Source: Fibrobacterota bacterium (lineage in GTDB: Bacteria; Fibrobacterota; Chitinivibrionia; Chitinivibrionales; FEN-1185). Taken from it: a stretch of DNA of 64,000 nt. Position numbers and translations under genes: made by a program. Shown in pieces: positions 9,269-17,754 of this stretch. A model generated the notes under the pieces. The model was not told the DNA's origin and searched no databases. It was given only the letters and a program-made list of their open reading frames with translations. Numbering within the stretch: the first letter of the stretch is position 1; each line of letters begins with the position of its first letter. Where the stretch lies: positions 187,128-251,127 of the forward strand of contig PLWQ01000026.1 in NCBI GenBank assembly GCA_003165595.1. The letters are read 5' to 3'.

Positions 9269-10918
9269 GTGAAATTCCCTTTTTGCGGGCCGGCGATTCT
9301 CGCGGCCGTTGTTTCGCTCGTGTTCGCCGGACCGGCGTCTGCTCGGAAATACGCGAATGTCAAGATCCTGGCGATCAATGATTTTCACGGGCAGATCACC
9401 ACGGGACTCAGAGTTGACGGCAGGCCTGCCGGCGGAGCCGCCGTGCTCGCATCCTATTTGGAATCGGAGCTTCCGGCAGGGGAGGGCCGATGCTTTCTTG
9501 TCGAGGCAGGAGACCTCGTCGGCGCTTCGCAACCGGAAAGCGCGCTTCTGCATGATGAACCGGCAGTTACATTTGTCAACTATTTGAGCGGGAAGATGCC
9601 CGTGGTGGGCGCCGCCGGGAACCATGAACTCGACAAAGGGGTTGCTGCGCTCAAACGTCTGCTCGATGGCGACCCGGCGGCCGGCGGCGCGACGCGGCAG
9701 GCGCGGTGGCGCGGCGCGCAATTCCCGGTGGTTTGCGCCAACATGGTGGATTCGGCCAGCGCTCTTCCGGTTCTTGCGCCGTTTGTGGTGATGACGGTGG
9801 CAGCCGTAAACGTGCAGATCGCGTTTATCGGAGTGACGCTCAGGGAAACAAAGAGCATGGCTTGCCCGGGAGGGCTTGGGAGAACGGTGTTCCTCGACGA
9901 GGCACAGACTGTGAACTATTACGTGGAGATGCTCCGGGAAACAAGAGGTGTCCACGCGTTCGTGGTGCTTTGCCACAAGGGCGGACGCCAGCCTCTCTAC
10001 AGTGGCTGGACCGACACGCTCCAACCCTTACCATCTGGTGACATACTCAGCCTGGTTTCCGCCTTCGACGACGACGTCGACGTCGTCTGCACCGCGCATG
10101 CGCATGAATTTACCAATGTGCTAGTGCGGCGCCGAAGCGGGAATACAACGCTTATTACCCAGGCGTTTTCCAAGGGAACTGCGTACGCCGAAATCGAATG
10201 CACGCTGGACAGCGCCTCGCGCGACATTCGGGGTCAGAGGGCGAAAATCGTAACCACGTGGGGCGATGCGGGACCGGGGCTTGCGCCCGATCCCGTGGTC
10301 GCGGCCATGGTCGGCAGTTGCACAAAGAAGGTGCTGCCGCTTACGGGAAGGGTTGTAGGCTCGGCACAGGCAGCGATATCGAGGATGCAGAACAGCGCAG
10401 GAGAGTCGGCGCTGGGCGACCTGATCGCCGACGCGCAGCGCTCGGCGTTGGCGGCCGACATCGCCTTCACCAACCCCGGCGGCATCCGCCAGGACCTGGA
10501 GCCGGGAAAGATTACCTGGGGAATGCTTTACAATGTGCAACCGTTCGGCAACCGTCTGGTAAGACTGAGCCTTACCGGGCAGCAGATTTTCGACGTTCTC
10601 AACCAGCAGTGGGACAACCAGCAGGAATCAAAGATGCTTGGGATTTCGGGCATTATCTACACCTGGGACGGCAACCTTCCGGTCGGCGGTCGCGTCGTGG
10701 AGATCCGGAAGAACGGCAAGCCTGTGGACCGCAACGCGAGATATTCGGTGGCTGTCAACAGCTTCCTGGCGGGCGGCGGGGACAATTTTACCGCTTTGCG
10801 CCGCCCTGAAGGTGTTAAAAACGGCCCGTTGGATCTTGACGCGCTGGTCGCATATATCAAGTCTTTGCCTCAGCCCTTTGCTTGTCCCGAAAAGGGGCGC
10901 TGCGTGCGGCGGAATTGA
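9269..10918 (+). CDS. Secreted 5'-nucleotidase / UshA-like metallophosphoesterase
   Basis: Exported 5'-nucleotidase family protein (549 residues) expected to dephosphorylate extracytoplasmic nucleotides or related sugar phosphates. The GTG start at 9269 is four bases behind GGAGG and opens a signal peptide (about 1-25). The N-terminal calcineurin-like domain shows NDFHG, AGDLVG, GNHELD and the TAHAH metal motif; the C-terminal 5'-nucleotidase domain shows NPGGIR, NVQPFGN and the substrate-binding FLAGGGDNF loop near residue 505. Length and both domains fit the family. It follows the GH2-like cluster on the same strand without sharing its repeat block and converges on nfnB. Confidence 0.93.
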   Translation: MKFPFCGPAILAAVVSLVFAGPASARKYANVKILAINDFHGQITTGLRVDGRPAGGAAVLASYLESELPAGEGRCFLVEAGDLVGASQPESALLHDEPAVTFVNYLSGKMPVVGAAGNHELDKGVAALKRLLDGDPAAGGATRQARWRGAQFPVVCANMVDSASALPVLAPFVVMTVAAVNVQIAFIGVTLRETKSMACPGGLGRTVFLDEAQTVNYYVEMLRETRGVHAFVVLCHKGGRQPLYSGWTDTLQPLPSGDILSLVSAFDDDVDVVCTAHAHEFTNVLVRRRSGNTTLITQAFSKGTAYAEIECTLDSASRDIRGQRAKIVTTWGDAGPGLAPDPVVAAMVGSCTKKVLPLTGRVVGSAQAAISRMQNSAGESALGDLIADAQRSALAADIAFTNPGGIRQDLEPGKITWGMLYNVQPFGNRLVRLSLTGQQIFDVLNQQWDNQQESKMLGISGIIYTWDGNLPVGGRVVEIRKNGKPVDRNARYSVAVNSFLAGGGDNFTALRRPEGVKNGPLDLDALVAYIKSLPQPFACPEKGRCVRRN

Positions 10919-10971
10919 GCATTGGTCAACGATGCGAGTAGAAACATCAGCCCTGGATAACAAGAAGAGAT

Positions 10972-12381
10972 CTACTTTTTAGCAAGATCTTCGCCAATAC
11001 TCCTCGCCGCGTTCTTTCCCGCTCCCATGGCGAGGATCACGGTTGCGGCGCCGGTCACGATATCGCCGCCCGCGTAAACGAATTTCTTTGAGGTCCTGCC
11101 GTCTGCTTCGTTTGCCACGATAGTGCCGTGTTTGGTAACGGCGATGTCGGGCGTGGTTTCCCGGATGAGCGGATTGGGGCTGTTACCGATTGCGACGATA
11201 ACGACGTCGCAGGGAATGTCGAACTCGCTCCCGGCAACGGGCACGGGTCGTTTCCTGCCCGATTCGTCCGGGGCGCCCAGCTTCATGCGGATGCAGCGGA
11301 TGCCGGTGACGAATCCATTGTTGTCGGCGAGAACGGCCACGGGGTTGGTGAGCAGGTCGAAGACTATCCCTTCCTGCTTTGCATGATGCACTTCGGCGCT
11401 GCGCGCGGGCATTTCGGCCTCGGTGCGGCGGTACACTATGGTGGACGTTTCGGCTCCCAGGCGCAAAGCGGTGCGGGCGGAGTCCATGGCCACATTGCCG
11501 CCCCCCACGGTCACCACGTGCTTGCCGCGGATAATGGGCGTGTCGGCGTCTTCCTTGTAGGCCTTCATGAGGTTGCTGCGCGTGAGGTATTCGTTCGCGG
11601 AATACACGCCGATGCTGTCTTCGCCCGCAACGCGCATGAACGCGGGAAGACCCGCGCCCGCCCCGATAAAGATCGCGGCATAGCCTTCCTCCCCCAGCAA
11701 TCCGTCCACGGTGGCGGTCCTGCCCACAATAAAATTGCGTTCCAGGACCACGCCGAGTTTGAGCAGGTAGCCGATCTCCTTTTTGACAATCTCCTTGGGA
11801 AGGCGGAATTCCGGGATGCCGTACACGAGAACGCCTCCGGCTTCATGAAATGCTTCGAAGACGGTGACGTCGAAGCCCTGCTTGATGAGCTCTCCCGCGG
11901 CGGTGAGCCCCGCGGGACCGGAGCCGACGACTCCCACTTTTGCGCCGTTTTTCGGGCGCAGGGCCGGCATGGCGAACTCGCCGTGCGACATTTCCCAGTC
12001 GGCGGCAAAACGCTCCAGGTTGCCTATTGCAACGGCATCGCCTTTCTTTCCGAGAATACATCTTTCTTCACACTGCGTTTCCTGCGGGCACACGCGGCCG
12101 CAGATCGCCGGAAGCGCGTTGGTTTCCTTGATTTTCCGTGCCGCGTCGACATACTTTCCCCGGACGATCAAGTTCACGAATTCCGGAATCTGCACGTTGA
12201 CCGGGCAGCCGCCGACGCACAGCGGTTTCCTGCATTGCAGGCAACGCCGCGCCTCGGTTTGAGCCTCGGTCTCGGTGTAGCCCAGCGGCACTTCGTCGAA
12301 ATTATGCGCGCGAACCGCAGGGTTCTGTTCCCTCATGGGCGTGCGCGAGCTTTGCGCGGGCTTTGGAGAGTTTTGTGTCAT
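10972..12381 (-). CDS. nfnB: NADH-dependent ferredoxin:NADP oxidoreductase large subunit NfnB (GltD-like)
   Basis: Large subunit of the electron-bifurcating transhydrogenase NfnAB, exchanging electrons among NADH, NADPH and ferredoxin; the alternative name is glutamate synthase small-subunit-like (GltA) protein. N-terminal cysteines for two [4Fe-4S] clusters are visible (CLQCRKPLCVGGCP and CGRVCPQETQCEERC), then FAD-binding VGSGPAGL and pyridine-nucleotide-binding VGGGNVAMD, ending with the IGNSPNP and YAGGDIVTGA regions. The start at 12381 is preferred because it forms an ATGA overlap with the nfnA stop. No glutamate synthase large subunit lies nearby, and pairing with nfnA supports the Nfn role. 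Confidence 0.9.
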   Translation of the reverse strand: MTQNSPKPAQSSRTPMREQNPAVRAHNFDEVPLGYTETEAQTEARRCLQCRKPLCVGGCPVNVQIPEFVNLIVRGKYVDAARKIKETNALPAICGRVCPQETQCEERCILGKKGDAVAIGNLERFAADWEMSHGEFAMPALRPKNGAKVGVVGSGPAGLTAAGELIKQGFDVTVFEAFHEAGGVLVYGIPEFRLPKEIVKKEIGYLLKLGVVLERNFIVGRTATVDGLLGEEGYAAIFIGAGAGLPAFMRVAGEDSIGVYSANEYLTRSNLMKAYKEDADTPIIRGKHVVTVGGGNVAMDSARTALRLGAETSTIVYRRTEAEMPARSAEVHHAKQEGIVFDLLTNPVAVLADNNGFVTGIRCIRMKLGAPDESGRKRPVPVAGSEFDIPCDVVIVAIGNSPNPLIRETTPDIAVTKHGTIVANEADGRTSKKFVYAGGDIVTGAATVILAMGAGKNAARSIGEDLAKK

Positions 12382-13220
12382 GCGGGCCTGCCAGTCACTA
12401 TGCAATTGTGCTTTTCCAAAGACGTTCTTTCGAAACTCCGGTAGCCGTTCAGTCGCTTGATCATCCCGTCCCAGTCTATCTTTGCCGCATCGAATTCTGG
12501 TCCGTCAACGCACGCGAATCTGGTTTCACCGCCCACGGTCACTCGGCACCCTCCGCACATTCCCGTGCCGTCTATCATAATGGGGTTGAGCGACACGGTC
12601 GTCTTGATTCCCGCGGCAACCGTGATGCCCGCCGTGACTCTCATCATCATTGCCGGCCCGATAATGACGCTGAAATCGAATTTCTCCCCTTCTGCAAGCA
12701 GGGTCTTGACACTGTCGGCGGCAAACCCCTTCACTCCTCGTGAGCCGTCGTCGGTACACACGATGAACCTGTCCGACAATTCCTTCATCTCGTGCTCGAG
12801 CAGTAACAAATTCGAGGAGCGCGCCCCGATTATTGTGGTGATTTCATTGCCGGCGGCCTTGAGCGCGTGCGTTATCGGGTACAGCGGGGCAACGCCGACA
12901 CCGCCGCCGATGCACAGGCATCGGCCGAAGCGTTCGATATGCGTGGGTCTGCCAAGCGGACCGGCCAGGTCGATGATCTCGTTTCCCACCATGAGAATCG
13001 AGAGGATTTTCGTGGATTTTCCCGCAACTTGGAAGATAAGCTCGATCCAGCCTTCGGCGGCGTTTGCGTTCGCAATGGTGAGCGGAATCCGCTCGCCGTC
13101 GGTGGTGGCGCGCACAATGACGAACTGTCCGGCCTTGCGCATCTTCGCAATGCGGGGCGCGTCTATTCTGTACCGGTAAACGAGTTCGGAAAGCGATTCT
13201 TTCTTAATGATTTTCGGCAT
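12378..13220 (-). CDS. nfnA: NfnA, FAD / [2Fe-2S] subunit of bifurcating transhydrogenase
   Basis: Small subunit of NfnAB, a ferredoxin-NADP reductase / dihydroorotate dehydrogenase electron-transfer (PyrK-like) protein. It shows the FAD motif RIPLTIA, NAD-binding GGGVGVAPLYP, and a C-terminal [2Fe-2S] site DGTGMCGGCRV ... FACVDGPEFD. Start is uncertain: ATG at 13220 (MPKIIKKES) gives the normal length and has AAGGGG about 11 bases upstream; an in-frame GTG at 13259 would add 13 residues. Translationally coupled to nfnB by ATGA, so the two subunits are made together. Confidence 0.9.
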   Translation of the reverse strand: MPKIIKKESLSELVYRYRIDAPRIAKMRKAGQFVIVRATTDGERIPLTIANANAAEGWIELIFQVAGKSTKILSILMVGNEIIDLAGPLGRPTHIERFGRCLCIGGGVGVAPLYPITHALKAAGNEITTIIGARSSNLLLLEHEMKELSDRFIVCTDDGSRGVKGFAADSVKTLLAEGEKFDFSVIIGPAMMMRVTAGITVAAGIKTTVSLNPIMIDGTGMCGGCRVTVGGETRFACVDGPEFDAAKIDWDGMIKRLNGYRSFERTSLEKHNCIVTGRPA

Positions 13221-13424
13221 TACGGGAGAAGCCCCTTGCTCAAGTGTGATGATGATCACTTGTTGCTAAGAAATTACTTCATGAGTGGATTCGGAGGAAA
13301 GGTAACTCGGGGAGCGCACGGTTGGGCGAATTGTCAATGCAATTGCCCGGGCCGCGGATCCTTGAGAGGCCTGGAGTTCCACGGTACGTTCAAAGATCAA
13401 CTTTCGACTTTGAACTTTCAACTC

Positions 13425-14429
13425 TCATTCGCACAACGCGAGAATGTCCTTTACCCGGTTCAGATAGGTATGATCCCTGAGCACGGCGCGGGCGTTCTCC
13501 TCGCAACGGGCCTGCCAGGCAACCATGTCGCCGAGTGCTGCCTTGATTTCTGCAACAGCGTCCTGCGCATCGCCGAAGGCAAGATAGCGCAGCCCCCGCA
13601 GCGTTTCGCCGGCCAGCGGAATGTCTTCCGTGGCCAGCACGCCATGAGAAGCGATCACGTCGAAAACGCGCGGGCTCAGGTGCGTGTTCGAAGGGTCGGC
13701 CGCGGGTGAATTGAGGGAGAGGTTGAGGCCAATTCTTGCGCGGCAGAGAATCTCGCGCGACTGATTTTCGTTTGTCCACGTGCCGGAGACAATGCAGGGG
13801 GAAAGCGGGCCGGTGTACGAGTTCCAGCCGCTGCCGGCGATGGCCAGTGAAATGCCCGACGCGAGCAGGGTCTGCAGAACATGGACCCGGTAGCTGCTCG
13901 GGATTCCCACAAACGCAACATCTATGGTGCGCGGCGCCTGCGCGTTGCCCGCAGATTCCGCGCAGGCACGCCCGGCGGCAGTGGGCACATAGGCAAAGGG
14001 TATGCCCCGGCGCGCACATTCGTCGGCAAGGGGTCCTTTCTGGATGGCCAAGAAGTGGTCGTATCCGTTAAGAACGTCCTTCCAGTAGCCCGCTCTGCGG
14101 AAATCTTCGTAGAACCAGTGGGCGGTTTTTACCCGCTGTTTCCTGAGTATGGCGAGCGTAAACAGCGTAACGGGCGACAGCGCAAGCACCAGGATGTGCG
14201 TTGCTTCGAACGCAAGGCACTGCACCAGCAGCGACTGGTTGAGCAGGTCCACGGTCACGGTGTGGTCCGGCTGCTTGAGCATGGACGAAAATGCGGAAAG
14301 ATAGGTTGCGCAGTCGAACGCCTTGCAACGGTCTTTTCCGAGAATGGATTCGAACGCCCGCATCGTCTCCGTGCCCGCCTGCCGGGCGGCGCCCTCGGGC
14401 GAAAGAGCGATGAACCACTTTGATTGCAT
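13425..14429 (-). CDS. CgeB-like glycosyltransferase
   Basis: Probable cytoplasmic GT-B glycosyltransferase of the CgeB / Glycos_transf_1_2 type (334 residues): an N-terminal Rossmann-like half with repeated references to Leu-rich strands, a HWFYEDFRR segment, then a C-terminal donor-binding half with VAFVGIPSSYR, NLSLNSPA and SPRVFDVIASHGVLATED, the usual end of this family. ATG at 14429 overlaps the stop of the upstream kinase-like gene as TGATG, so the pair is translated together; a GTG three bases earlier is an alternative. Acceptor and donor are unknown. Confidence 0.8.
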   Translation of the reverse strand: MQSKWFIALSPEGAARQAGTETMRAFESILGKDRCKAFDCATYLSAFSSMLKQPDHTVTVDLLNQSLLVQCLAFEATHILVLALSPVTLFTLAILRKQRVKTAHWFYEDFRRAGYWKDVLNGYDHFLAIQKGPLADECARRGIPFAYVPTAAGRACAESAGNAQAPRTIDVAFVGIPSSYRVHVLQTLLASGISLAIAGSGWNSYTGPLSPCIVSGTWTNENQSREILCRARIGLNLSLNSPAADPSNTHLSPRVFDVIASHGVLATEDIPLAGETLRGLRYLAFGDAQDAVAEIKAALGDMVAWQARCEENARAVLRDHTYLNRVKDILALCE

Positions 14430-15364
14430 CACGCAAGGTCTTCTTTTGTGGGCAGGGAAGAAACGGTGCCGCCCTTAATGCCTTTGAACAGGGCGACGTT
14501 GTTGGCGAATTGCGCGGCGGTAAAGGGGTCGAATCCGCGCGCTATGCTGTGCAGGAATCCACCGTTAAACGCGCTGCCGATCAGCGTGAGGTCGGACACG
14601 GGTTCCCGCGTCGCGGGAAAGGGGAATTCCTCGATCTTTCCCTGGTATCCCACAAGGCAGCCCTTGTCGCCGTTTTTGACAGCCACAATGGAAACGCCGC
14701 GGTCCCACAGAAAGCCGATAACGTCCAGCGGGCGTTCGTAACCGAACAGCGCCTTCGACTCGTCGGGCGCGGAGGGAAGCATCACATCGACGAGCGGCAG
14801 CACGCTCCACAGGCATTCCTTGGCGTCGTCGAGCGACCAGAGACGCAGGCGCAGATTGGGGTCGTAGGCAACCATGATGTCCTTGATATGTGCGATGTTG
14901 AATGCCTTGAACACCGTGTGCCGGGCCGCCTTGGACACCGACTGCAGTTCGCTCGATGCGTATACGATTTTGCTGTTTTCGATAAGGTCGTCGTAAATGA
15001 GGGCCGGCGTAATGGAATGAGCCGCGCTGCCCGGACGGTGGAACAGGTATTCGCGGTCGTCGTTGTTACGCGGGCTGGTAAGGTATAGACCGTTGTATCC
15101 CTGGCTGGTGATGGCATGGTCGATGTTGATACCCTGTTCCAGGAGCGACTCGCGGACAAACGAATGGAACGGATCGCACGCGATGGCCGAGACCAGCGAC
15201 ACCGCCGAGCCCAGACGCGCCGCGGTCACCGCGGTGACGATATCGGCGCCGCCAATTGCTTTCTGGTAATTGTTCGACACCGCGATGTCCCCGTCGCACC
15301 TCATTTCGACGAACGTTTCGCCGATAACGAGCAAATCGAAATCGCGGATGTAAGCGGGTTTCAT
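14429..15364 (-). CDS. PfkB-family sugar-kinase homologue lacking the catalytic aspartate
   Basis: Ribokinase/PfkB-fold protein (311 residues from ATG 15364, MKPAYIR). The N-terminal GGADIVTAVTAARLG, the central YDPNLRLRLW strand and AVKNGDKGC fit family members. The C-terminal signature, normally DTxGAGDAF, here reads DLTLIGSAFNGGF: the anion-hole GAG and the catalytic Asp are replaced (Asp to Ser) while the flanking AFNGGF helix is kept. It is thus likely inactive as a phosphotransferase or has changed function. Coupled by TGATG to the glycosyltransferase downstream, so a regulatory or scaffolding role in that step is possible but is inference. Confidence 0.8.
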   Translation of the reverse strand: MKPAYIRDFDLLVIGETFVEMRCDGDIAVSNNYQKAIGGADIVTAVTAARLGSAVSLVSAIACDPFHSFVRESLLEQGINIDHAITSQGYNGLYLTSPRNNDDREYLFHRPGSAAHSITPALIYDDLIENSKIVYASSELQSVSKAARHTVFKAFNIAHIKDIMVAYDPNLRLRLWSLDDAKECLWSVLPLVDVMLPSAPDESKALFGYERPLDVIGFLWDRGVSIVAVKNGDKGCLVGYQGKIEEFPFPATREPVSDLTLIGSAFNGGFLHSIARGFDPFTAAQFANNVALFKGIKGGTVSSLPTKEDLA

Positions 15365-15456
15365 TATCAAATTCCAAATTCCAAATTGCAAATTCCAGAT
15401 TCAGATGAGTCGGTGGCTGCCATCATGTCAAAATTTTGAACTTGCAACTTTCACCT

Positions 15457-15801
15457 CTAAAACGGAGATTCCATGAGGCAACGAAGCGGGTCGCGCTTGT
15501 CGGAGGAGACTTCCGAAAATTCCACGCCGATCATATGCCGGTCGTCGATGCGGCACACCCATGCCACTTTTCCCTTGCACGAGGTGGTGCCGAACTGGTT
15601 GCTTACCTCTATGGCAAGCTCGGCGCCCGGCTGAATATCAAGCAGCCCGTTCTTTTCGTTGAGCGTAAACCGTGCGCCTATTTCCGAAAAGTCGAGCATG
15701 GAGGCCGGGTATCGCGTTCCACGGAGCACGATTGCCGAAGGGCAGGAGACCTTGAGGGCCTTTCGTCCCGCGCGCCGTCGCTCACTGTTTTTTGATTTCA
15801 T
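15457..15801 (-). CDS. PilZ-domain protein (putative cyclic-di-GMP receptor)
   Basis: Single-domain PilZ protein (114 residues). The two c-di-GMP contact motifs are visible: an N-terminal Arg-rich RRRAGRK with the RxxxR pattern, and DFSEIGARF matching D/NxSxxG, followed by the expected beta strands (ELAIEVSNQ, GKVAWV, IGVEFSE). A cytoplasmic effector of motility, exopolysaccharide or envelope functions is likely; the type IV pilus genes lie 4 kb away. It sits between the kinase-like and ADP-ribosylglycohydrolase genes on the same strand, and operon membership is uncertain. Confidence 0.85.
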   Translation of the reverse strand: MKSKNSERRRAGRKALKVSCPSAIVLRGTRYPASMLDFSEIGARFTLNEKNGLLDIQPGAELAIEVSNQFGTTSCKGKVAWVCRIDDRHMIGVEFSEVSSDKRDPLRCLMESPF

Positions 15802-15825
15802 GCAGCTGCTCCGATTTCAGGGTTG

Positions 15826-16800
15826 CTATGCCGCCGCGGGAACATGAGGCCTTGTGGTGATGGCTGTTTCCAAAAACCGGTCGATGAGCCGCTCGATTTC
15901 CTCTTTCCGCGACAGAGACTCAATCCATTGGGGCGGGACAGAGTCAAGTCCGTGGGCAAGGCCGGCAAGGCCGCCCGCAACCATGCCTGTAGTGTCGGTA
16001 TCCAGACCGAGATTGACGGCAGTGAGCAGGATGTCTTTTGTGTTTTCGCAGGTGAGCGTGCACCACATGGCTGCTTCAAGGGTGTCGACGATATACCCGG
16101 ACGACCGGATGTCGTTTTCCCCCAGGCCCTGAAGTTCATGCGAAATAATTCGCATGAAATGCGGCAATTCGCTTTTGAAAACGGGATCCGCGGAGTAGAA
16201 ATGGAGGGCCTGGGCCACCGCGTTCCTGTAGGCGACCGTTTTGTCCGGCGCGGTAAGCAACTCCTTGACGAAAAGGCAATAGAAACCGCAGCCCATCTTC
16301 GAGCGGGGATGCGCGTGCGTGATTGCCGAAATTTCGTGCGCGTGAGCGAGAAGCTCGGGAAGGGGGCTGTCGTGAAAAAACAAGGCAACCGGAAGCATGC
16401 GCATAAGCGATCCGTTGCCGTTGTCGTCCTCGGTGGAGCAGCCCGACACTTTCGAGCTTGCGCCGTCGTGCAGTATTCTGTCGAGTGCGAGGTATGTTGT
16501 GAGGCCCGCGTCGAACACGAAGCCAGTTGCCGTCCAGTAGGATTCGAAGAGCCACTTGCAAAACAGCTTGCCCATGGAATCGATATCGTACCCCTCCATC
16601 AGGTTCTCCATGGTGCAAAGAACCAGCGCCGTATCGTCGGACCATGTGCCTTCGGGTTGATCGTACCTGCCGTAACCGAGCATGTTCTTGACGCTGCACA
16701 GCGCAAGTTCCTGGCGTGTTGAGGATTCTACGGGAACGCCCAGGGCGTCTCCGACTATTCCTGCGTACAGCGCGGCTTTCATTTTTTCTTTGAGGTCCAT
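15826..16800 (-). CDS. ADP-ribosylglycohydrolase family protein
   Basis: Cytoplasmic ADP-ribosylglycohydrolase (DraG/ARH fold, 324 residues), expected to remove ADP-ribose from a protein or small molecule using two magnesium ions. Metal-ligand motifs are present: GDALGVPVE near residue 18, WSDDTALVL near 52, NGSLMRMLP near 130 and LDTDTTGMVAGGLAG near 267. ATG 16800 starts at MDLKEKM; there is no strong ribosome site, and a TTG six bases upstream is an alternative. No ADP-ribosyltransferase is adjacent, so its target is unknown. Confidence 0.9.
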   Translation of the reverse strand: MDLKEKMKAALYAGIVGDALGVPVESSTRQELALCSVKNMLGYGRYDQPEGTWSDDTALVLCTMENLMEGYDIDSMGKLFCKWLFESYWTATGFVFDAGLTTYLALDRILHDGASSKVSGCSTEDDNGNGSLMRMLPVALFFHDSPLPELLAHAHEISAITHAHPRSKMGCGFYCLFVKELLTAPDKTVAYRNAVAQALHFYSADPVFKSELPHFMRIISHELQGLGENDIRSSGYIVDTLEAAMWCTLTCENTKDILLTAVNLGLDTDTTGMVAGGLAGLAHGLDSVPPQWIESLSRKEEIERLIDRFLETAITTRPHVPAAA

Positions 16801-16957
16801 TTGCAATGATTAAAATAACATTTGATGGAAACGCGGGTGACTTTTTTTTGCGAACGGAATTTGCTCAAATCCCGGCGTGGTTGTGCAGGCTTCCCCGATG
16901 CCGGTTCTGCGTTTGGCGTGTCCATGGTGTCGGATGCGCCGGGCGGACATCCCGGCT

Positions 16958-16987
16958 TTGACAGCGCTCATAGGAAAAACATATATT
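16958..16987 (+). promoter_or_regulatory. Sigma-70-type promoter of cmk-rpsA
   Basis: TTGACA (16958-16963), 18-base spacer, TATATT (16982-16987), with the cmk start codon 27 bases downstream. Both boxes are near consensus and the position between divergent genes is right. Confidence 0.65.
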
Positions 16988-17014
16988 AGGTGATTCCTTA
17001 AGTCGCCTGGACCA

Positions 17015-17701
17015 ATGTTGCACCCTGAAAAACATCTCGTCATAGCCATAGACGGCCCGGCCGGCTCGGGCAAGAGTTCCACGGCAAAACGTGTTGCAGA
17101 TCTTCTGGGAATCCTGCATCTCGACACCGGAGCCATGTACAGGGCGATTACGCTGAAGTGCCTGAAGCTTGGCATACCGTATCAGGACCATGCGTCCATC
17201 GCCAGACTCTTAAGAGGCACCGACATATCGTTTTCGGGCCCGCCCGGTGCCATGCGCGTGGTGATGGACGGCAACGATGTGACGCAGGCCATCCGTAGCG
17301 ACGAGGTCACCAAGAACGTTTCGGACTACTGCGCGGTTCCGATCGTCCGGACCGTGCTGGTGGATCTTCAGAGGAAAATCGGGGGCGGCCGGTCTCTCGT
17401 GTGCGAAGGCCGTGACATCGGAACCGTGGTTTTCCCGGACGCCCGTCTTAAGTTTTTTATGGTGGCATCCGACGAGGAGCGTGCGCGGCGGCGGCAAAAA
17501 GATTTTGCCGCACTAGGAATAGGCAAGAGCGTTGCCGAGTTGATCTCGGAGATCCGTGAGCGCGACAGGAAGGATTCGAGCAGGGAAAACAGTCCGCTTT
17601 GCAAAGCGGATGACGCAATTGAGCTTGATACAACAAACATGACACTTGACGAACAGGTGCAATCTATTCTTGAGAAGGCAAAGAAGTTTCTGCATAAGTA
17701 A
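17015..17701 (+). CDS. cmk: Cytidylate kinase
   Basis: CMP/dCMP kinase (228 residues) of pyrimidine nucleotide metabolism: transfers phosphate from ATP to CMP or dCMP. The P-loop GPAGSGKSS near residue 15, LDTGAMYRAI, the CMP-binding insert, CEGRDIGTVVFP near 130, and RDRKDSSRENSPL are all typical. Length is normal. It is followed 53 bases later by rpsA, the common cmk-rpsA arrangement, and shares the promoter just upstream. Confidence 0.96.
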   Translation: MLHPEKHLVIAIDGPAGSGKSSTAKRVADLLGILHLDTGAMYRAITLKCLKLGIPYQDHASIARLLRGTDISFSGPPGAMRVVMDGNDVTQAIRSDEVTKNVSDYCAVPIVRTVLVDLQRKIGGGRSLVCEGRDIGTVVFPDARLKFFMVASDEERARRRQKDFAALGIGKSVAELISEIRERDRKDSSRENSPLCKADDAIELDTTNMTLDEQVQSILEKAKKFLHK

Positions 17702-17754
17702 TTGTTTCGTTAATCATAATCCATTCACCTCAACCCAATTTGTCAGGAGTACGT

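Noticed and set aside
11128..12444. 438-codon open frame on the plus strand opposite nfnB
   Set aside because: Antisense to a gene with unmistakable iron-sulfur and FAD motifs; composition is that of a shadow frame.
15365..15456. AAATTCC-type short direct repeats as an iteron or origin
   Set aside because: Only four or five short, AT-rich copies over 40 bases and no replication gene near; typical simple intergenic repeat.
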